Assembly (NCBI RefSeq): GCF_003732665.1
Contig: NZ_MOBP01000004.1
Span: 286,335-350,334, forward strand
From: Pseudomonas frederiksbergensis
Lineage (GTDB): Bacteria > Pseudomonadota > Gammaproteobacteria > Pseudomonadales > Pseudomonadaceae
DNA length: 64,000 bases
Direction: 5' to 3'
Part shown: positions 58,857 to 64,000 of the stretch, in pieces
Numbering within the stretch: the stretch's first letter is position 1
Layout: each line of letters starts with the position of its first letter
Made by a program: the position numbers and the translations under genes
The notes under the pieces: model-generated
Database searches by the model: none
What the model saw: the letters and a program-made list of their open reading frames with translations, nothing else
Told to the model about the DNA's origin: nothing

Positions 58857-59807
58857 TTAAGGCTGCGCAAGCTTGGCTTTAACGGCCTCCAGGCCTGGTT
58901 TACCGTCAATGGTGGTCACGCCAGCGAGCCAGGTATCGAGCACCTGTGGATTCTTTTTCAGCCAGGCCTTGGCTGCTGCGCCAGGCTTCATCTTGTCGTC
59001 CAGGATGTTGCCCATCAGCGCGCTTTCCATGTCGACGGTGAACTCCAGGTTTTTCAGCAGAGTGCCGACATTGCTGCATTCCTGGACGTAGCCCTTGCGG
59101 GTGTTGGTGGCGACTGTGGCGGCACCGAAGTCCGCGCCGAAGAAGTCATCGCCACCGGTCAGGTATTGAATCTTGAAGCGCTTGTTCATCGGGTGCGGTG
59201 CCCAGCCGAGGAAGACCACGGCGGTATCACGCTTCTGTGCGCGATCAACCTGGGACAGCATCCCGGCTTCGCTGGACTCGACGACTTTGAAGCCGGCGGT
59301 TTTGAGACCGAAGGCATCCTTGTCGATCATGCTCTGGATCAGGCGGTTGCCGTCGTTGCCCGGTTCGATCCCGTAGATCTTGCCGTCGAGTTCTTTCTTG
59401 AATTTGGCGATGTCGGCGAAGTCATGCAGCCCTTTGTCGTACAGCGCTTGCGGTACGGCGAGGGTGTACTTGGCGCCAGTGAGGTTGGTGCGCACGACGT
59501 CAACGGTGCCCGCATCGCGGTAGGCCTTGATGTCGTTTTCCATGGTCGGCATCCAGTTACCGAGGAACACGTCCATGTTCTTGCCGTCGGCCAGGGACTT
59601 GTAGGTCACGGGCACGGAAATCATGGTGGTCTTGGTTTTGTAGCCCAGGGCGTCGAGGACAACGCTGGTGGTCGCGGTAGTCGCGGTGATGTCGGTCCAG
59701 CCGACATCAGAGAAATTTACGGTGCTGCACTGAGCGGGTTCTGCGGCTTGAGCCAGTAACGGCAGACTCAGCATGGCGGCCAACAACAACGACGGGGAAC
59801 CTTTCAT
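58857..59807 (-). CDS. choX: Choline-binding periplasmic protein
   Basis: 316 residues. A signal peptide (about 1-22, ending AQA-AEPAQC) precedes an OpuAC-type binding domain (VNFSDVGWTDITATTATTSVVLDALGY). Aromatic residues suited to a quaternary-amine cage, such as Trp in FLGNWMPTM and FLGWAPHPM, are present. It feeds choline to ChoW/ChoV. AAGGAG lies eight bases before ATG 59807. First gene of the choXWV unit. Confidence 0.94.
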   Translation of the reverse strand: MKGSPSLLLAAMLSLPLLAQAAEPAQCSTVNFSDVGWTDITATTATTSVVLDALGYKTKTTMISVPVTYKSLADGKNMDVFLGNWMPTMENDIKAYRDAGTVDVVRTNLTGAKYTLAVPQALYDKGLHDFADIAKFKKELDGKIYGIEPGNDGNRLIQSMIDKDAFGLKTAGFKVVESSEAGMLSQVDRAQKRDTAVVFLGWAPHPMNKRFKIQYLTGGDDFFGADFGAATVATNTRKGYVQECSNVGTLLKNLEFTVDMESALMGNILDDKMKPGAAAKAWLKKNPQVLDTWLAGVTTIDGKPGLEAVKAKLAQP

Positions 59808-60242
59808 GGGTGGACTCCTTGGTGTTTTTTTTGGCAGTGTTCCGACTGGACCACCGCACTTATAGGTTGCGGTTGGATGGCGTTTTGGAGACAGCTCTAC
59901 CACGGCGCCTTGCAATCGAGTCGATACGATCATGTACCAGTGAAAATCTGACGCCTACAGGGTGCGTCGTAACCAGTACAGGGATGGTCGCATCCAGTGT
60001 CAGTGACGTCGTTTACAGCTTTTTTCTGCCCTGTTTGCCGCTCTGAACCGCAAAAAAACGGCGAAAACGCAGCGTCGACGACCCGCGGCGTTGTTGGACA
60101 TGAGTGCGTCGGTGTGAGACGTCGAACGACACCACAAAAGCCTGATGATGCGGCCATCTCGGCGGATTGCAGCTTGAGCGTAGCAGCTCCGTCACTGGGC
60201 GCTTTTGCGTCTGGAGTTGGCACATCCAGGAGTTCGGCAGTA
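59808..60242. other. Divergent choX-sdaA intergenic region
   Basis: 435 bases that must hold promoters for both transcription units and, from work on P. aeruginosa, probably GbdR sites. I could not fix a binding site by eye, and no open frame here looks coding. Confidence 0.5.
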
Positions 60243-61619
60243 ATGGCTATCAGCGTTTTCGACCTGTTCAAAATCGGCATTGGCCCTTCCAGTTCGCACA
60301 CGGTCGGCCCTATGCGGGCCGCGGCGCTGTTCGTGCAAGGTTTGCGTGAGCAGGGTCTTTTGGAACAAGTAAGACGGGTCGAAGTTCAGCTTTTCGGGTC
60401 GTTATCGGCCACCGGCATCGGTCACGGCAGCGATAACGCCGTAATCATGGGCCTGATGGGCGAGTGGCCGGACGCGATTGATCCGTCGCAAATCGGCCTG
60501 CATATCGAAACCCTGCGCGAAACCCACACCTTGTTGCTCGACGGTCGATTGTCGGTGCCGTTCATCTGGGCTCGCGACATGCGCCTGATCGACGAGAACC
60601 TGCCATTTCACCCGAATGCCATGACATTAATTGTAGAAGGCGATCACGGTGAGCTGCACCGCGACACCTACTATTCGATTGGCGGCGGTTTTGTCGTCGA
60701 TGAGGCGCAAGCCTCCAGTGGTGTGGTGGATCTGGATCGCACCGTGTTGCCGTATGACTTCTCCAGTGCGGTGGAACTGCTGGAGCTGTGTCAGAAGCAC
60801 AATCTGCGGGTGGCCGAGCTGATGTTGGCCAACGAGAAGGTCTGGCGCAGCGAAGATGAAATCCGTTCGGGCCTGATGAAACTCTGGCGCGCCATGCAAG
60901 ATTGCGTCGATCAGGGCCTCAAACACGAAGGCATCCTGCCCGGCGGCCTGAATGTGCGCCGGCGTGCGGCCAAATTGCACCGCAGCCTGCAGGAACTGGG
61001 CAAGCCCAATGTGATCGGCTCGACGTTGAGTGCGATGGAATGGGTCAACCTGTTCGCCCTGGCGGTCAACGAAGAGAACGCGGCCGGTGGGCGCATGGTC
61101 ACGGCACCGACCAACGGCGCGGCAGGTATCATCCCGGCGGTGTTGCACTACTTTATGAAGTTCAGCGAGGTGGTGACCGAGGCCAACGTGGTCGACTATT
61201 TCCTCAGTGCCGCAGCGGTGGGGATTCTGTGCAAAAAGAATGCGTCGATCTCCGGTGCTGAAGTCGGGTGCCAGGGCGAAGTCGGTTCTGCGTGCGCGAT
61301 GGCGGCGGCCGGATTGGCAGAGATTCTCGGTGCTACGCCGGAGCAACTGTGCAATGCGGCGGAGATCGGCCTGGAACACAACCTCGGCCTGACCTGCGAT
61401 CCGGTGGGCGGCCTGGTGCAGGTGCCGTGCATCGAGCGCAATGCGATTGCCGCGGTGAAAGCGATCAATGCCGCGCAGATGGCGTTGCGCGGCGATGGTC
61501 AGCACTTTATCTCGCTGGATCGGGTTATACGCACCATGCGTGATACCGGCGCCGATATGCATGACAAATACAAAGAGACATCGCGGGGTGGGTTGGCGGT
61601 GAGTGCGGTGGAGTGTTGA
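60243..61619 (+). CDS. sdaB: L-serine dehydratase (single-chain, iron-sulfur)
   Basis: 458 residues. The beta part begins [23 protein letters not shown] and the alpha part carries the cluster region [25 protein letters not shown] and [19 protein letters not shown], with the three cysteines that bind the 4Fe-4S cluster. It deaminates serine to pyruvate, the last step of choline use as a carbon source (choline, betaine, dimethylglycine, sarcosine, glycine, serine). ATG at 60243 has AGGAG about ten bases upstream. Its place between choXWV and gbdR matches PAO1 PA5379. Confidence 0.95.
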   Translation: MAISVFDLFKIGIGPSSSHTVGPMRAAALFVQGLREQGLLEQVRRVEVQLFGSLSATGIGHGSDNAVIMGLMGEWPDAIDPSQIGLHIETLRETHTLLLDGRLSVPFIWARDMRLIDENLPFHPNAMTLIVEGDHGELHRDTYYSIGGGFVVDEAQASSGVVDLDRTVLPYDFSSAVELLELCQKHNLRVAELMLANEKVWRSEDEIRSGLMKLWRAMQDCVDQGLKHEGILPGGLNVRRRAAKLHRSLQELGKPNVIGSTLSAMEWVNLFALAVNEENAAGGRMVTAPTNGAAGIIPAVLHYFMKFSEVVTEANVVDYFLSAAAVGILCKKNASISGAEVGCQGEVGSACAMAAAGLAEILGATPEQLCNAAEIGLEHNLGLTCDPVGGLVQVPCIERNAIAAVKAINAAQMALRGDGQHFISLDRVIRTMRDTGADMHDKYKETSRGGLAVSAVEC

Positions 61620-61641
61620 TTCAGTAGGACCGCGTCGCGCC

Positions 61642-61707
61642 ATTCGCGGGCAAGCCTCGCTCCTACAAGGGCAATACAAAACCTGTGGGAGCGGGCTTGC
61701 CCGCGAA
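61642..61707. repeat. REP pair after the serine dehydratase gene
   Basis: ATTCGCGGGCAAGCCTCGCT and an opposed GTGGGAGCGGGCTTGCCCGC unit. Confidence 0.85.
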
Positions 61708-62029
61708 GGCGCCAGACCAGTCAAAACTGCGCGCTAAGTGAACACCGCACCAAAAACGCGCCACCTTTTAGCGCGTCGCTTACAGACAAGCGCACTGTCC
61801 GAGATCCGGGATCCAGGATGGCCATTACCGCCTGTCACCTGTGCTTGTGGTGACACTCTTCTCCAGCACCTCGCAGCCCCTGTTCCCACAAGTGCTACCG
61901 ATTTGCTCACACCCCGCGCCGCAGCGCATTTGCCCGCCGCGATGGCACTTATAACCCCCACTCTGCGCACGGCTTATATAGACACGCCGCGACGTCGTTT
62001 TCAGGAGTTATTGAATGACCATTCAACTT

Positions 62030-62046
62030 TAGGCATGGCAATTGCT
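62030..62046 (+). promoter_or_regulatory. Sigma-54 promoter for gbdR
   Basis: TAGGCATGGCAATTGCT matches the -24/-12 consensus TTGGCACGNNNNTTGCW at 12 of 14 defined positions, including the essential GG (62032-62033) and GC (62044-62045) ten bases apart. Transcription would start near 62057, giving a leader of about 86 bases. Confidence 0.75.
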
Positions 62047-62142
62047 CTGTCATTACAAAGCCCGTCTCCCACGCGAGAACGATGGCAATAACAAGAGCCT
62101 CCGCCTGAGGCCATCACCCGCTTTGTGTGAGGAGATACCGCG

Positions 62143-63246
62143 ATGACGACGTTCAACTCCGGGGCTCAACCCCAGAACCGTGCGCCTCAATCCATCGGCT
62201 TTTTGCTGCTGGACAATTTCACGCTTATTTCTCTGGCCTCCGCAGTAGAACCCCTGCGCATGGCCAACCAATTGTCCGGCCGCGAGCTGTATCGCTGGAC
62301 CACCCTCACCGTTGACGGCGGCCAGGTCTGGGCCAGTGACGGTCTGCAAATCACCCCCGATTGCTCCATGCATAAAGCCCCGGCGATGGACACCATCATT
62401 GTCTGCGGCGGTATCGGCATCCAGCGCACTGTGACCCGCGAACACGTGTCGTGGCTGCAAAGCCAGGCGCGTCAGTCCAAGCGCCTCGGCGCGGTGTGCA
62501 CCGGCAGTTGGGCCCTGGCCTGCGCCGGCCTGCTGGACGGTTTCGATTGCAGCGTGCACTGGGAATGCCTGGCCTCGATGCAGGAAGCTTTCCCGCGTGT
62601 GGCCATGAGCACCCGGTTGTTCACCCTCGACCGTAACCGTTTCACCAGCTCCGGCGGCACCGCGCCGCTGGACATGATGCTGCACCTGATCAGCCGCGAT
62701 CATGGCCGTGAACTGTCGGCGGCGATTTCGGAGATGTTCGTCTACGAGCGCATCCGCAACGAACAGGATCACCAGCGCGTGCCGCTCAAGCACATGCTCG
62801 GCACCAACCAGCCGAAGTTGCAGGAAATCGTTGCGCTGATGGAAGCCAACCTGGAAGAGCCGATCGACCTCGACGAACTGGCGGTGTACGTCGCCGTTTC
62901 CCGTCGTCAGCTCGAGCGCCTGTTCCAGAAATACCTGCACTGCTCGCCGTCGCGCTACTACCTAAAGCTGCGCCTGATCCGTGCCCGGCAGTTGCTCAAG
63001 CAAACGCCGATGTCGATCATCGAAGTGGCGTCGGTCTGCGGGTTTGTTTCAACGCCGCACTTCTCCAAGTGCTACCGCGAGTACTTCGGCATTCCGCCGC
63101 GTGACGAGCGCGTAGGCTCGAACACCACGCAACAGGTGGCGATGATGCCGCTGCCGCAGGCGTTGGTGCTGTCGCCGCTGTCCGGGCCGTTGTCGGCGTT
63201 GAGCCAGGCGCGCAATGAGTCGACTTTCGCTAGCGTAAGGCTCTAG
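62143..63246 (+). CDS. gbdR: GbdR, AraC-family activator of glycine betaine catabolism
   Basis: 367 residues. An N-terminal class I glutamine-amidotransferase-like domain (about 15-190, with a nucleophile-elbow-like AVCTGSWALA) is followed by an AraC double helix-turn-helix (about 230-325: LDELAVYVAVSRRQLERLFQKYL and SIIEVASVCGFVSTPHFSKCYREYFG). GbdR senses glycine betaine and dimethylglycine and turns on choline and betaine genes. GGAG precedes the ATG by eight bases. The last 35 residues are low-complexity (Leu, Pro, Ser). Position matches PAO1 PA5380. Confidence 0.95.
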   Translation: MTTFNSGAQPQNRAPQSIGFLLLDNFTLISLASAVEPLRMANQLSGRELYRWTTLTVDGGQVWASDGLQITPDCSMHKAPAMDTIIVCGGIGIQRTVTREHVSWLQSQARQSKRLGAVCTGSWALACAGLLDGFDCSVHWECLASMQEAFPRVAMSTRLFTLDRNRFTSSGGTAPLDMMLHLISRDHGRELSAAISEMFVYERIRNEQDHQRVPLKHMLGTNQPKLQEIVALMEANLEEPIDLDELAVYVAVSRRQLERLFQKYLHCSPSRYYLKLRLIRARQLLKQTPMSIIEVASVCGFVSTPHFSKCYREYFGIPPRDERVGSNTTQQVAMMPLPQALVLSPLSGPLSALSQARNESTFASVRL

Positions 63247-63260
63247 ACCGAGGGGCCTTC

Positions 63261-63336
63261 ATTCGCGAGCAAGCCCGCTCCCACATGGGATCTGTGAACG
63301 CCGCAGATCCACTGTGGGAGCGGGCTTGCTCGCGAA
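63261..63336. repeat. REP pair after gbdR
   Basis: Opposed REP cores with about 28 bases between. Confidence 0.85.
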
Positions 63337-63345
63337 GGCGTCCTG

Positions 63346-63609
63346 TCAGGCGCTACGGCTCTGCTGATACTCCGCCAACGCCGGCAACAATTGCTTATCG
63401 ATCGCCTGGCGCACCGACGGCAGGATGGTCGCGCTGCCGGTGTACATCTGCTTGACCATGGTGCGCAGGATCATCGCCCGCTCATTGTTCAAACCTCGCA
63501 CAGCGCATTCGCAAGCCTGCTCGGCTGTGGAGCCGTTCGGCACTTGGAAACCCAGCGACAGCAGCAGGCCCAACAGGTCTTCCTGGTCAATCAAATCGGC
63601 GTGCATCAT
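63346..63609 (-). CDS. Small helical protein of unknown function
   Basis: 87 residues, no signal peptide, mostly alpha-helical and slightly acidic at the start (HADLIDQEDLLGLLLSLGF). Two cysteines in ACECAV. Not recognised. AAGGAT lies six bases before ATG 63609. Convergent with gbdR; a small conserved gene is found at the same place in P. aeruginosa (PA5381), as I recall. Confidence 0.65.
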   Translation of the reverse strand: MMHADLIDQEDLLGLLLSLGFQVPNGSTAEQACECAVRGLNNERAMILRTMVKQMYTGSATILPSVRQAIDKQLLPALAEYQQSRSA

Positions 63610-63682
63610 GACGCAATCCTTCTTCAGGGAACGGTGTCGTGGCTCGATTCTGGTAGGGGCCGGGAGTGGCGGCAAGGACGAT

Positions 63683-63710
63683 TTGTCGCAATGGCCGCAA
63701 TACCTATGAA
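63683..63710 (+). promoter_or_regulatory. Possible sigma-70 promoter of an orphan transcript
   Basis: TTGTCG (63683-63688) and TATGAA (63705-63710) are 16 bases apart, each matching four of six consensus positions. Confidence 0.4.
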
Positions 63711-63716
63711 CAGGTC

Positions 63717-63857
63717 GTTTTCGGCTAACTTGCCGGGGAGGGGAGTAGGCACACTGGGTTCAGCTGGCTTCACGAAGGTTTGGTCACCCTCGCGCAACGG
63801 CTCCTCAACAGTACCTTGTGCCCCGATCCTGTCACGGCTTGATCGGGGCTTTTTTTT
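63717..63857 (+). ncRNA. Candidate small RNA
   Basis: About 140 bases run from a possible promoter to a clear intrinsic terminator without a convincing coding frame. It lies in a gap between a small minus-strand gene and a REP. No match to a known Pseudomonas sRNA was made from memory. Confidence 0.45.
63820..63857 (+). terminator. Orphan Rho-independent terminator
   Basis: GCCCCGATC and GATCGGGGC form a 9-bp stem with a 12-base loop, followed by eight Ts. No plus-strand gene lies directly upstream. Confidence 0.88.
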
Positions 63858-63898
63858 GTCTGGGAATCAGGGAGATGTGGGTTGTCTGGACTGACGCC

Positions 63899-63960
63899 TT
63901 CGCGAGCAAGCCCGCTCCCACAGGGGTTCACCGTGAACCCTGTGGGAGCGGGCTTGCTCG
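63899..63960. repeat. REP pair cut short at the right edge
   Basis: The first core is complete, but the second breaks off after GGGCTTGCTCG, where every other copy in the window continues CGAA or CGAT. The following 40 bases are unlike any other sequence here. Confidence 0.8.
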
Positions 63961-64000
63961 GGTAGAAACCGGGGACATCCTTTACGTTTTAAACCGGAGA

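Larger units (their letters stand above)
61620..62142. other. sdaB-gbdR intergenic region
   Basis: 523 bases. They hold a REP pair (61642-61707) and a sigma-54 promoter (62030-62046). No other gene was recognised; a TATATA box at 61975-61980 could be part of a second promoter. Confidence 0.5.

Noticed and set aside
62014..62091. Two tiny frames (5 and 18 codons) upstream of gbdR, considered as leader peptides
   Set aside because: Both begin upstream of the start point predicted from the sigma-54 promoter, so they would not be on the gbdR messenger.

Overview
The window is a stretch of chromosome from a fluorescent Pseudomonas (P. fluorescens group). The evidence is the high GC content, the dense REP/REPIN hairpins (core GTGGGAGCGGGCTTGCTCGCG), and two gene orders that I recall from P. 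aeruginosa PAO1: PA0421-PA0432 plus the metK-tkt-epd-pgk-fda block, and the choline/betaine block PA5372-PA5380. It is almost entirely core genome. No rRNA, tRNA, CRISPR array, complete insertion sequence or prophage was seen.

Layout. (1) 1-9.8 kb: an exported FAD amine oxidase with a lysine/alanine/proline tail, a cytochrome b561-YceI pair, a four-unit REP array, the DEAD-box helicase RhlE, a periplasmic binding protein, metF and ahcY; ahcY lies behind an SAH riboswitch. (2) 9.9-20 kb: transporters and housekeeping genes (acyl-CoA thioesterase, FNT channel, NhaP-type antiporter, MFS, EamA, MAPEG, MltA, cytochrome c'-like lipoprotein, DUF1090) and a ligB gene broken by one frameshift. (3) 20-29 kb: metK with the ArsR/methyltransferase-type regulator SahR and a perfect SahR-like operator, then divergent tkt, epd, pgk, two small lipoproteins and fba. 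The SAM cycle is therefore under two apparent SAH-sensing controls in this window: a riboswitch on ahcY(-metF) and SahR on metK. (4) 29-32.3 kb: a visibly AT-richer accessory patch with two orphan genes, a RAYT transposase and its palindromes, then a small protein gene behind a structured leader, followed by several repeat families. (5) 32-47.8 kb: PL7 alginate lyase, a REC-PAS-GGDEF-EAL protein, YgjP-type metalloprotease, a small winged-helix protein, ElaA, a second binding protein, YccS, YhiN, DbpA, an MdtD-like MFS pump and a TldD/PmbA-like pair. (6) 48-50 kb: an AT-richer, translationally coupled operon of an Fe(II)/2-oxoglutarate-type oxygenase with AzlC and AzlD exporter subunits. (7) 50.2-63.6 kb: choline uptake and oxidation (betA, betB, betI, betT, choV, choW, choX), L-serine dehydratase and the activator gbdR, with a palindromic BetI operator and a sigma-54 promoter for gbdR. 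(8) The right edge holds an orphan promoter-terminator pair (candidate sRNA) and a REP that breaks off into unrelated sequence.

Most promising for novelty: the three-way-junction leader at 31.66-31.74 kb, the oxygenase-AzlCD operon, the candidate sRNA at 63.7 kb and the RAYT patch. All functional calls rest on reading motifs and on remembered family knowledge; no database search was run.
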